Shown: piece by piece, positions 52,458 to 60,587 of the stretch | How positions within the stretch are numbered: position 1 is the stretch's first letter | Layout of the letters: each line of letters begins with the position of its first letter | NCBI GenBank assembly: GCA_024233005.1 | Contig: JACKQE010000004.1 | Span: 124,001-188,000 of the forward strand | Reading direction: 5' to 3' | Length of the DNA stretch: 64,000 bases | Origin: Akkermansiaceae bacterium | GTDB taxonomy: Bacteria; Verrucomicrobiota; Verrucomicrobiia; Verrucomicrobiales; DEV007 | Program-made: the position numbers and the translations under genes | The notes under the pieces: model-generated | The model's database searches: none | The model's input: only the letters and a program-made list of their open reading frames with translations | Told to the model about the DNA's origin: nothing

Positions 52458-53408
52458 ATGTCTGATCCCACGCCCCAGTCCACTCCCCCGGTCCTCGTTG
52501 GTGTTGCCGGTGTCGGTGCCATCGGCCGCAACCATGCCCGCATTTATGCCGGACTCCCCCAGGCCAAACTCTCTGCGATCTATGACGCCGATGTGGAGCG
52601 AGCCAAAGAATTTGCCGATCAGTACGGCGCCACCGCCGCCGGCACTCTGGAGGAATTCATCTCCCTGATCGATGCCGCCTCCGTCTCCACCCCGACCTCG
52701 ACCCACCGGGCGATCGGCTCCCAGCTGCTCAGTGCGGGACGACATGTGCTGGTCGAGAAACCGATCGCCGACACCCTCGACGATGCCCGGGCCCTAATTG
52801 ATCTGGCTCATCAAAAGGGCTGCGTTCTCCAGGTGGGTCACATCGAGAGATTCAATCCCGTGATGGCCCAGGTTGCCCGCCATCTCAATGAGCCGCGCTT
52901 CATCGAAGCCCACCGGCTTTCGCCGTTCCCGCAAAGAAGCCTCGACATCGGGGTGGTCCTGGACCTGATGATCCACGATCTCGAGATCATCCTCCACCTC
53001 GTGCAAAGCCCGGTGGAGCAGATCGATGCGGTCGGCATTCCCGTCCTGACACGCCGGGAGGATATCGCCAATGCGCGCCTCCGTTTTGCCAACGGCTGTG
53101 TCGCCAACGTCACCGCGAGCCGCATTTCGCCCGAAAAAATGCGCAAACTGCGAGTTTTCCAAAGTGATGCCTACCTTTCCTTGGATTACCAGGACCAGTC
53201 GGGATGGATCTACCGGCGGGATGGCTTGGAAATCCGCAGGGAAGAGGTGCTGGTCGAAAAGGACGAACCGCTCAAGTTGGAACTGGCGGCTTTCATTGAT
53301 TGTGCCGCCCGCGGAGTCAAGCCGGTGGTCTCCGGGCAGGAAGGTGCGGCAGCTTTGGATGTCGCCCTCGCCATCACCCGGATCATTGAGGAGGCCAATC
53401 GACGATGA
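52458..53408 (+). CDS. Gfo/Idh/MocA oxidoreductase, GnnA-like by context
   Basis: A 316-residue cytoplasmic NAD-dependent oxidoreductase with Rossmann motif GVAGVGAIGRNHARIYAGLP, SVSTPTSTHRAIGSQLLS and VEKPIADTLDDARAL (EKP catalytic lysine). There is no export signal, unlike the other two family members in this window. It overlaps lpxB by 4 bp. In some bacteria a GnnA dehydrogenase makes the 3-keto-UDP-GlcNAc used for amide-linked lipid A, and this context suggests that role; GnnB is not adjacent. ATG 52458 is used. Confidence 0.85.
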   Translation: MSDPTPQSTPPVLVGVAGVGAIGRNHARIYAGLPQAKLSAIYDADVERAKEFADQYGATAAGTLEEFISLIDAASVSTPTSTHRAIGSQLLSAGRHVLVEKPIADTLDDARALIDLAHQKGCVLQVGHIERFNPVMAQVARHLNEPRFIEAHRLSPFPQRSLDIGVVLDLMIHDLEIILHLVQSPVEQIDAVGIPVLTRREDIANARLRFANGCVANVTASRISPEKMRKLRVFQSDAYLSLDYQDQSGWIYRRDGLEIRREEVLVEKDEPLKLELAAFIDCAARGVKPVVSGQEGAAALDVALAITRIIEEANRR

Positions 53409-54622
53409 AGCAGGAACCCCCGCCAACAGGAACGGAAGGAACTTCCGGGCGGATTTTCATCGTGGCCGGAGAGCTGAGCGGCGATCAGCACGCGGCCGGT
53501 ATGCTGGGAGCACTACTGTCTGGACCGGAGGAGACCCGTCCCAGCCAGGTCGCCGGGTTGGGAGGATCCCGCATGCAGGCTCTCTGCCCAGAGGTGGAGG
53601 ACTGGCTGGAGCAGGCGGCGGTCCTCGGTCTGGTCGAAGTGCTGAAGAAATACGGATGGTTCCGGGACAAAATGGCCGAAACCGTGACCCGGATTTTGGA
53701 AGGCTCTTTTGACGGCGTGGTGCTGGTGGACTATCCGGGATTTAATCTCCGGCTGGCACAGCGGCTCCGCGACAAGGGCTACCGGGGCAAGCTGATCTAC
53801 TACATCAGTCCCCAAGTCTGGGCCTGGAAACGCGGCCGGGTCAAAACCATGGCCAGACTGCTCGACGGCATGATCTGTATTTTCCCTTTTGAAAAGGAAT
53901 TCTACGATGATTCGGGGCTGCCCACCCAGTTCTCTGGCCATCCGCTGGTCGATGCCCTCGCCCCCAAACGCCTCCCCCAGGGCGCTCGGGAAGCCGGACT
54001 GGTGGCCCTGCTGCCCGGCAGCCGGGAACGGGAAATCGCGGCGCTTTTTCCAGCGATGTTGGATGCGGCCTCGCGGCTCCTCAAAGTGGATCCCACACTG
54101 CGATTTGCGATCGCTCCCGCCAATGAGCGTCTGGCTTCGCAAATGCAGGCAATGGCGCAGGAAGCCGGACTTGGGGAGGTGGTGCGGCGCCATCCGGCCG
54201 GAGTGCACGACCTGATGCAGCGAGCCATCGCCGGAGCAGTGGCCTCGGGAACGGCCACTCTGGAGGCCGCCTTTTTCGGCCTTCCCTACTGCCTCGTCTA
54301 CCGGGTGGCCTGGTTGACCTATGTCGTGGGGCGCCTCGTCGTTCACGTGAAATTCCTCGGCATTGTCAATCTCCTTGCCGGGCGCGAAGTGGTCCGGGAA
54401 CTCCTGCAAAAGCAGTGTGACGGGGCCCACCTCGCGGCGGAATTATCACGCCTCCTGGGCGATCCGGTGGCGCGAAACCGCCTTCGTCAGGAATTCGCGG
54501 AAGTCGTTGCCAGTCTCGGATCCGGTTCCGCCTACCAGAATGCCGCTGCCGCAGTCCGGCAATTCCTCCTCCCTTGCGATCCGTCCCCATCCCCCGATTC
54601 CCCCTCCCCACCGTCACCATGA
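53405..54622 (+). CDS. lpxB: Lipid-A-disaccharide synthase
   Basis: Joins two lipid A precursor sugars in lipopolysaccharide synthesis at the inner membrane. The 405-residue GT-B glycosyltransferase has FIVAGELSGDQHAAGMLGAL, AGLGGSRMQAL, VLVDYPGFNLRLAQRLR, YYISPQVWAWKRGRVKTM, ICIFPFEKEFYDDSGLPTQF, LLPGSREREIAALFPAMLDA and SGTATLEAAFFGLP, in the expected order. It overlaps the gene before and the gene after by 4 bp, so the three are translationally coupled. It implies an LPS outer membrane in the host. Confidence 0.95.
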   Translation: MKQEPPPTGTEGTSGRIFIVAGELSGDQHAAGMLGALLSGPEETRPSQVAGLGGSRMQALCPEVEDWLEQAAVLGLVEVLKKYGWFRDKMAETVTRILEGSFDGVVLVDYPGFNLRLAQRLRDKGYRGKLIYYISPQVWAWKRGRVKTMARLLDGMICIFPFEKEFYDDSGLPTQFSGHPLVDALAPKRLPQGAREAGLVALLPGSREREIAALFPAMLDAASRLLKVDPTLRFAIAPANERLASQMQAMAQEAGLGEVVRRHPAGVHDLMQRAIAGAVASGTATLEAAFFGLPYCLVYRVAWLTYVVGRLVVHVKFLGIVNLLAGREVVRELLQKQCDGAHLAAELSRLLGDPVARNRLRQEFAEVVASLGSGSAYQNAAAAVRQFLLPCDPSPSPDSPSPPSP

Positions 54623-55674
54623 ACCAAGGACGCGTCATCCGCCTGCTCATCATCGGGTTGCCCCTCGGTTTGGCCGCCATGCTTGCCGCGAGCGTGTTCC
54701 TCACTCATGGCCGGAAAATTTTCGGCTGGGGTGACGCGGCGTATCTGACGGAAAACGACCGGGTGGAGACCGCGCCGGCCGTGGGTCGAGTCCTCCAAAA
54801 GGGAGTGGAGGAAGCCATGCTGCGGCGCACCCTCGACATCCTCACGGTCAAGATCGGGGAACGCAATCTGGCAAATTTCGACAACCTCCAAGCCGCGGCC
54901 TATTTCATCGAGTCTTCCATGGGCCAGAATAACATGGGCTACCAGATGACCCGCCAAGAATACACGGTCGAAGGAAAACCCGTCTGGAACCTCGAAGGTC
55001 GTCTGCCCGGAGGAAAAGCGGGCCGGGAGGTCGTGGTCGTGGGGGCCCATTATGACAGTGCGAAAGGTTCGCCCGGAGCGGATGACAATGCGTCGGGGGT
55101 CGCCGCTCTGATGGCCGTGGCCCAGGCGCTGTCAGGGGTCTCCTTGAACCGTGAAGTGCGCTTTGTGGTCTTCGTCAACGGAGCGATTCCCGGCTTCCAG
55201 ACCGACTCCATGGGCAGCTTGGTCTATGCCCGATCCTGCAAGGCGAGGGGTGACCATCTTGTCGCCATGCTCAGCCTCGACACCCTCGGTTGCTATCTCG
55301 ACGCTCCCGGCAGCCAGCGTTATCCCGAGGGCATTGATGCCACCGGCTTGCCAACGGTGGGCAACTTCCTTGCCGTGGTCGGGGATGAGGCGGCCCCCGA
55401 ACTGGTCGAACGAATCCGGGAGGCGTTCCAGAGGCACTCCTCCTTCCCGCTGGTGGCAGCAGCGCTGCCCGGAGGTGTGCCCGGGGTCGCGGACTCCGAC
55501 CATTGGTCGTTTTGGCAGAACGGGTATCCCGGGGTCCTCATCACCGACACCGCAGGCTACCGGTATCCAGAATTTGGCACAGCGCAGGACACTCCTCAAA
55601 GGATCGATTTTGCACGCCTCACAGAGGTCACCAAGGGTCTTGTCGAAGTGGTCAAAGCACTGGCCACCGAGTGA
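54619..55674 (+). CDS. M28-family peptidase homologue lacking the catalytic Glu pair
   Basis: A 351-residue exported or membrane-anchored protein (hydrophobic residues about 8-28) with an M28 zinc-aminopeptidase fold. Metal positions His144 (GAHYDS), Asp155 (GADDNASG), Asp221 (LSLDTLG) and His295 (DSDHWSFW) are kept. The family's NEEPPFFQT-type block is changed to NGAIPGFQT, so Gly188-Ala189 replace the catalytic Glu and the following metal-binding Glu (bases 55180-55185). The gene is otherwise intact and coupled to lpxB, which suggests a retained non-catalytic role rather than decay. ATG 54619 is chosen. Confidence 0.83.
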   Translation: MNQGRVIRLLIIGLPLGLAAMLAASVFLTHGRKIFGWGDAAYLTENDRVETAPAVGRVLQKGVEEAMLRRTLDILTVKIGERNLANFDNLQAAAYFIESSMGQNNMGYQMTRQEYTVEGKPVWNLEGRLPGGKAGREVVVVGAHYDSAKGSPGADDNASGVAALMAVAQALSGVSLNREVRFVVFVNGAIPGFQTDSMGSLVYARSCKARGDHLVAMLSLDTLGCYLDAPGSQRYPEGIDATGLPTVGNFLAVVGDEAAPELVERIREAFQRHSSFPLVAAALPGGVPGVADSDHWSFWQNGYPGVLITDTAGYRYPEFGTAQDTPQRIDFARLTEVTKGLVEVVKALATE

Positions 55675-55766
55675 TCCCCGACTTTGGGCGAGGCGCCGAC
55701 GTGAATCCGCGCTCGACAAGAGGGGATTGGATCCGCTATCCATAATGGGATCCCCGCCGATTTCCC

Positions 55767-57107
55767 ATGCAGACTCCGCCCCCCAACCGACGCCGCTTCC
55801 TCACTCGACTGCTCGCTGCCGGCGCCGCGCCGCTGGTCGTGCCTTCCGGCGTCCTCCGGGCCGGGGAACGCCCGGTCCCGTCGAACCGAATCACCCTCGG
55901 GGTCATCGGAATGGGGGCGAGGGGGTTCCAAAACATGGAGGACTTTTTCTCCTGTGCCGATGCCCAGATCACCGCCGTCTGCGATGTCGACACGTTGCAT
56001 TACCGGGAATTTGAAAGTCGCAAAGGCCGGGCCCTCGGGCTGGAACCCGGCAAGGCGCTTGTGGATGCCCACTATGGGGACTCCCAGGCCGGGTGCGCCA
56101 CCCATCATGACTTTCGCGAACTCTGTGATCGCGGAGATCTGGATGCCGTTGTCGTGGCCACGCCCGACCACTGGCATGCGATTCACACGCTGACCGCGCT
56201 GCGTTCAGGCAAAGACGTCTACTGCGAAAAGCCGGTGACTCATTTCTTCGCCGAAGGCCTGCGGGTCGTCAGCGAAGTGGCCCAGCGTCAGGCCATTTTC
56301 CAGACCGGCTCTCAGCAGCGATCCGACAAGGGATTCCGCCACGCCGTGGAAGTCGTGATGAACGGCCATCTCGGAAAGATCCAACGTGTGGAAGTCGGAC
56401 TGCCCCGCGGCTACCCCGAGCCCATGGCTTCGGCGGAGGAGAAAGCACCTCCGGCTCACCTCGACTATGAGCTCTGGACCGGTCCCGCGCCGCAGCTTCC
56501 CTGGATGCGGGCCCGTTCCCACCGGTTTTGGCGCGGCCACCGGGCCTACGGCGGCGGATCGATGATGGATTTCATTGGCCACCACAACGACATCGCCCAC
56601 TGGGCCACCGGCATGGACCACTCCGGTCCAGTCTCCGTGAGCGCGGTGGGTTGGACCTTTGCGGAGACCCCGGTCTACAACGCTCCTTTGGACTACGAAA
56701 TCCTCTGTGACTATCCCGGTGGCGTGGTCTGGTCCATCGGGTCCAACAACCGCAGCGGCACCAAATGGATCGGTGACGCAGGATGGCTCTGGGTGGAGCG
56801 AGGAAAAATGGAGGCTTCGGACCCCGCCTGGACCAAGGTTGGCTCGTTTGATCCGGGACCGAACAAAGCCTACGTCTCCGAGGAACATCACCGCAATTTC
56901 ATCGACGGGGTGAAAACCCGCCATCCGTGCGTTGCGCCGGCAGAGACCGCACACCGGTCGATCACCCCGGGACATCTGGGATACGTGGCCCACTCGGTGG
57001 GCCGGAAGCTCTCCTGGGACTCCAAGGCCCAGGAAATCATCGGCGATGCCGAGGCCCAGCGTCTTCTCCTCGCCATGTCACACCGCTCCCCGTGGGGACT
57101 GGGCTGA
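55767..57107 (+). CDS. Gfo/Idh/MocA family oxidoreductase with Tat signal (second)
   Basis: A 446-residue exported NAD(P)-dependent oxidoreductase. The twin-arginine start is QTPPPNRRRFLTRLLAAGAA. The Rossmann half has GVIGMGARGFQNMEDFF and VVVATPDHWHAIHTLTAL, with the family motif YCEKPVTHFFAEGLRV (intact EKP lysine, unlike the QKP in the copy near 26 kb). The substrate half has MMDFIGHHNDIAHWATGMDH. It probably acts on an extracytoplasmic sugar. It begins 92 bp after the M28-like gene and converges on the peroxiredoxin gene. Confidence 0.88.
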   Translation: MQTPPPNRRRFLTRLLAAGAAPLVVPSGVLRAGERPVPSNRITLGVIGMGARGFQNMEDFFSCADAQITAVCDVDTLHYREFESRKGRALGLEPGKALVDAHYGDSQAGCATHHDFRELCDRGDLDAVVVATPDHWHAIHTLTALRSGKDVYCEKPVTHFFAEGLRVVSEVAQRQAIFQTGSQQRSDKGFRHAVEVVMNGHLGKIQRVEVGLPRGYPEPMASAEEKAPPAHLDYELWTGPAPQLPWMRARSHRFWRGHRAYGGGSMMDFIGHHNDIAHWATGMDHSGPVSVSAVGWTFAETPVYNAPLDYEILCDYPGGVVWSIGSNNRSGTKWIGDAGWLWVERGKMEASDPAWTKVGSFDPGPNKAYVSEEHHRNFIDGVKTRHPCVAPAETAHRSITPGHLGYVAHSVGRKLSWDSKAQEIIGDAEAQRLLLAMSHRSPWGLG

Positions 57108-57124
57108 TCGTTCCGCCGGACGCT

Positions 57125-57601
57125 TCAGAGCACCCCGAGGACCAGCCCGAGGTGCTGGTCCGGCTTCACTTTGCGGAATACGGCCAGAATCTTGCCGTCA
57201 GTCCCGATCACAAAGGTGCTACGCTCGGTGCCGAAGTAGGTCCGACCATACATGGATTTCTCCACCCAGACGCCATAAGCCTCCACAATGGCTTGGTCCA
57301 CATCCGAAACCAGGGGAAAGGGCAAGTGGTGCTTCGTGATGAATTTCTCGTGGCTGCGGACAGGGTCGGTGCTGACGCCGAAAACGAGGGCTTTCGCACG
57401 GATCGAATCCCAGCCATCCCTGAGGCCACAGGCCTGTTTCGTGCAGCCGGGAGTGTCGTCTTTGGGATAAAAATAAAGCACCACCGGCCGCCCCCGGAAG
57501 GAGGACAGACTCACCTTGGCGCCTGATTCAAAGCCCTCGCCGACGACAGGAGCGGTGAAATCGGGGGCAGGATCACCGGGTTGGAGGTTGGGGGAAGGCA
57601 T
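57125..57601 (-). CDS. bcp: Thioredoxin-dependent peroxiredoxin (Bcp/PrxQ type)
   Basis: A 158-residue cytoplasmic peroxidase that reduces peroxides using thioredoxin. PAPDFTAPVV is the usual start block and YPKDDTPGCTKQACGLRD holds the peroxidatic Cys53 and resolving Cys58 five residues later, the PrxQ/Bcp arrangement. GVWVEKSMYGRTYFGTERST is the conserved C-terminal substrate-pocket region. Length is typical. It is divergent from pgsA. Confidence 0.93.
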   Translation of the reverse strand: MPSPNLQPGDPAPDFTAPVVGEGFESGAKVSLSSFRGRPVVLYFYPKDDTPGCTKQACGLRDGWDSIRAKALVFGVSTDPVRSHEKFITKHHLPFPLVSDVDQAIVEAYGVWVEKSMYGRTYFGTERSTFVIGTDGKILAVFRKVKPDQHLGLVLGVL

Positions 57602-57715
57602 TGCGCATTACCATATGTGGTGGAAATTGAAGTTTGCAAATCCGGACCGCAGGGAATCCAGCGGATCACATTTTTTGTGCTGGTTCCCCTCCCCCCCTTA
57701 ATTGCCACCACCTCC

Positions 57716-58321
57716 GTGACCACGGCCAACAAAGTAACCATCACCCGGATGCTCCTGATCCCCGTTTTTGTGGGATTGTCGATTTACTATGCCCAGAGCC
57801 TCCACCGGGGGGAAGAAGTGGTCTGGCTGCGCATCGCCGCGCTGGCCACTTTCGTGGTGGCCGCCCTTAGCGACGGTCTGGACGGCTATCTGGCCCGGCA
57901 TTACAATCAGCGGAGCCGTCTCGGGGTCATTCTCGATCCCATCGCGGACAAGGCGCTGCTCCTTTCCGCTGTAATCACCCTCAGCTTCGCCCAATGGACC
58001 AATGCCCTTCCGATCTGGTTCGCCATTCTGGTCATCGGACGTGACATCGTCATCATGGTCGGTGTCGCCATCATCTACCTCCTGGCCGGATCGGTCAAAA
58101 TGGGGCCGCATTGGACCAGCAAGGTTTGCACCGCATTGCAAATGCTTTGCGTTTCTTGGATTCTGCTGGACATCCGACAGTTGTCGGTCATCCTCCAATC
58201 TCTCATTTGGGCCGCCGCTGGATTCACCACAATCTCGGGCGGACTCTACATTGCTGAAGGCATCCGGCAACTCAAGGAGTCCGGTCACGCCCATGCCGAC
58301 AAGCCAGAAGAACATGCGTAA
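57716..58321 (+). CDS. pgsA: CDP-diacylglycerol--glycerol-3-phosphate phosphatidyltransferase
   Basis: Makes phosphatidylglycerol phosphate, the precursor of phosphatidylglycerol, in the inner membrane. The 201-residue protein has four or five membrane segments and the complete CDP-alcohol phosphotransferase motif DGLDGYLARHYNQRSRLGV followed by LDPIADK, with all Asp, Gly and Arg positions intact. GTG 57716 gives VTTANKVTITRMLLIPVFV, the usual PgsA start; the longer frame to 57581 is not supported. Its 3' end overlaps the der start by 8 bp. Confidence 0.88.
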   Translation: MTTANKVTITRMLLIPVFVGLSIYYAQSLHRGEEVVWLRIAALATFVVAALSDGLDGYLARHYNQRSRLGVILDPIADKALLLSAVITLSFAQWTNALPIWFAILVIGRDIVIMVGVAIIYLLAGSVKMGPHWTSKVCTALQMLCVSWILLDIRQLSVILQSLIWAAAGFTTISGGLYIAEGIRQLKESGHAHADKPEEHA

Positions 58322-59831
58322 ACCCGTCGTCGCTATTGTGGGCCGCCCCAACGTGGGAAAATCAGCCCTGTTCAACTCCCTCGCGGGAAGGAACATTTCC
58401 ATCGTTCATGACCAGCCCGGAGTGACGCGCGATCACATCGTTGCAGAGTGCCGCCGCGGGGAATTCCCCTTTGAAATCATCGACACGGGAGGCATTGGCG
58501 AGCAGATCGATGACGGCTTCTCGGCCGCGGTCCAGGCCGAAGCCGACGTCGCGGTGGCCGCGGCGGATCTGATTCTTTTCGTCGTCGACGTGCGTGCCGG
58601 CATCACCGGAGTGGACTCCACGCTGGCGGCCCAACTCCGCCGCTCGGGACGCCCCATTATTCTCATCATCAACAAATCGGACACGGAGAAAACCGACCCT
58701 TTGGCGAACGAGTTCAGTTCGTTCGGTTTCAACACCAGCCTGATCACCAGTTCCGCCCATGGCCGGGGCATGGATGACTTGGTGCAGCTGGTCACGCAGC
58801 AGCTGCGGAACCTCGGGATCGCCCCGCCCCGCCGCTCGAAGGATGATCCGCTCCTCGACGAGGACGAAGAGGAGCAGCACCTTGGAAAGCGCCAGCCGAT
58901 CAAGATCGCCATCGTGGGCCGGCCCAATGTCGGAAAGTCTTCGTTGGTCAACGCCATTCTCAACGCGGAGCGCACCATCGTCTCCAATGTCGCCGGAACC
59001 ACTCGGGACTCGCTAGACGTTCCCTATGAGCGGGACGGGGTGCCCTATGTCCTCATAGACACGGCGGGCATGCGCCGACGCAGCAAACAGGACACCTCCG
59101 TCGAAGTCTTCAGTGTCATCCGCTCGGAAAAAGCAGTCCGCCGGGCCGATATCTGCCTGCTGGTGATCGATGCCTCCGCCGGGGTCGTCCACCAAGATCA
59201 CCGCATCGCCGGTCTCATCCTCGAAGCCCGCAAACCGTGCATCATCGTCCTCAACAAGTTCGACCTTTACCACCCCACCGGCAAATTCCACGAGCGTGTC
59301 ACCCAGTTCCAGGAGGAACTCGCCGATGACCTGTTTTTTATTCCCTACGCCCCGAAGATCGCGGTTTCAGCGCTCGAACGGGAACACATGGGACGCATTT
59401 TCAAAGCCATCGAGACGGTGCGGAAGGCCTCGCAGAAGCCCGTCCAAACGAGCGCCATGAACCGGCTCCTCCAAGAGGCGATGCAGGCCACTCCGCCTCC
59501 CCATGTCTCCGGAAAACGCATCAAGCTGCTCTATGCCACCCAAAAGCGCGAGGATGACGCCGGTCCCATTCCGACTCCTGAATACCTGCTCTTCGTGAAC
59601 AACGAGGACCTGATGCCTCGGACCTACCAGAAGTATCTCGAGAACACGATCCGGGCGAAATACCCCATGGTCGGTCTGCCCTGCATCCTGACCGTGAAAT
59701 CCCGGCGGGCTGGTGAACCGAAGCACGCCCCGGCCCGCACTCGCAAAAAGACCAACAATCCAGTCAACAAGTCTCCCCGCAAGAAAGGCCAGCGAGCCCA
59801 AAAAGCCAAGACCGGACGCAAAGGGGGCTGA
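58314..59831 (+). CDS. der: Ribosome biogenesis GTPase Der (EngA)
   Basis: A 505-residue essential GTPase for 50S subunit maturation with two G domains, each having GRPNVGKS (first at residues 10-17), TGGIG or TAGM G3 loops (EIIDTGGIGE, LIDTAGMRRR) and NKSD or NKFD G4 motifs. The linker between them is acidic (LDEDEEEQHLGKRQ), and the protein ends in a KH-like domain with a basic tail. ATG 58314 is chosen because the second G1 spacing fits; ATG 58293 is also in frame. Coupled to pgsA by overlap. Confidence 0.95.
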   Translation: MRKPVVAIVGRPNVGKSALFNSLAGRNISIVHDQPGVTRDHIVAECRRGEFPFEIIDTGGIGEQIDDGFSAAVQAEADVAVAAADLILFVVDVRAGITGVDSTLAAQLRRSGRPIILIINKSDTEKTDPLANEFSSFGFNTSLITSSAHGRGMDDLVQLVTQQLRNLGIAPPRRSKDDPLLDEDEEEQHLGKRQPIKIAIVGRPNVGKSSLVNAILNAERTIVSNVAGTTRDSLDVPYERDGVPYVLIDTAGMRRRSKQDTSVEVFSVIRSEKAVRRADICLLVIDASAGVVHQDHRIAGLILEARKPCIIVLNKFDLYHPTGKFHERVTQFQEELADDLFFIPYAPKIAVSALEREHMGRIFKAIETVRKASQKPVQTSAMNRLLQEAMQATPPPHVSGKRIKLLYATQKREDDAGPIPTPEYLLFVNNEDLMPRTYQKYLENTIRAKYPMVGLPCILTVKSRRAGEPKHAPARTRKKTNNPVNKSPRKKGQRAQKAKTGRKGG

Positions 59832-59952
59832 CGTGGCAGAAGCGTCTTCCTCCCTGAAGATGGCCTCTGGACCTTGGACCCCGGGCAAGAAATGCTGGCC
59901 TTCAGCAAAGGTTTGCCGGTGGAGAATCAAGTGACCATCACCAGAAGATGTA

Positions 59953-60130
59953 TTCAGGCGGGGATCGGTCCGCCCTGAAAACAGTGCACCCGGCTGGCAA
60001 GGTGGGCCCCCCTATTTTTCCCACTCTCACCAGCCGGGGCTGTTGTGTTGCTTCAACCCTTTGGAAACCTGCCTGCACCAGGCAGGATTCAGTTTCCATG
60101 ATCTATACAAGCAGGTAGCGTGCCACCTGC
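59953..60130. ncRNA. Candidate structured RNA, four consecutive hairpins
   Basis: The 340-bp gap between der and the convergent Dabb gene (59832-60171) has no supported ORF but four stem-loops in a row. They are TTCAGG/CCTGAA at 59953-59979, a long two-part stem with CCCGGCTGG/CCAGCCGGG around GTGGG/CCCAC at 59981-60043 with outer ACAG/CTGT, GGAAAC/GTTTCC enclosing CTGCCT/AGGCAG at 60063-60097, and GCAGGT/ACCTGC at 60111-60130. No T run follows any of them, so they are not simple terminators. I do not recognise the 6S, SRP, tmRNA or RNase P signatures. Either strand could be the transcript. Confidence 0.4.
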
Positions 60131-60171
60131 CGACAGCCCGGCAGGAAAAGAATGGGAATCTTTTGAAAACC

Positions 60172-60561
60172 TCAGCGGGCGGTGTAATCGAAGACGAAAA
60201 CCTTGTCGAGCTTGGGCTTCAGTTGCGCGACAAACGCCTGGTGCGCCTCATGGGGAAGGTAGGCTTCGAGCCCCTTCTTGTCCTTGAACGTCACCACGAA
60301 GCAATGCGTGAAGCCGTCGTTGAGCGGCTCGATGTTGTCGGAGGTCCCCCATTCATAATCGATGATGGTGTCGATTTTGCCGCGCAGTTCGCCAAAGGCT
60401 TTTTCAATCGCGGAGACCTCTTCGGCGGCGGTGCCGTCCTTGAATTTGAAACACACCACATGACGAAAATGCCCGGTGTGTTCGCCGGCATCAGCGGAAA
60501 GAGAGGAAACGGCAAGCGTGCTGAGGGTCATAAAGGCAAAAAAGGTAAGGCGGAAGTTCAT
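60172..60561 (-). CDS. Dabb (stress-responsive A/B barrel) secreted protein
   Basis: A 129-residue protein with a signal peptide (MNFRLTFFAFMTLSTLAVSS, cleavage near SADAGE) and one Dabb domain: HVVCFKFKDGTAAEEVSAIE, DYEWGTSDNIEPLNDGFTHC, and the conserved YLPHEAHQAFVAQLKPKLDK near the end. Domain members are small dimeric ferredoxin-like barrels of unknown or varied activity. It is convergent with der across the hairpin-rich gap and lies 26 bp downstream of the potD-like gene. Confidence 0.88.
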   Translation of the reverse strand: MNFRLTFFAFMTLSTLAVSSLSADAGEHTGHFRHVVCFKFKDGTAAEEVSAIEKAFGELRGKIDTIIDYEWGTSDNIEPLNDGFTHCFVVTFKDKKGLEAYLPHEAHQAFVAQLKPKLDKVFVFDYTAR

Positions 60562-60587
60562 GGGGTGGTTCGTGGAGGGTTCGGGGT

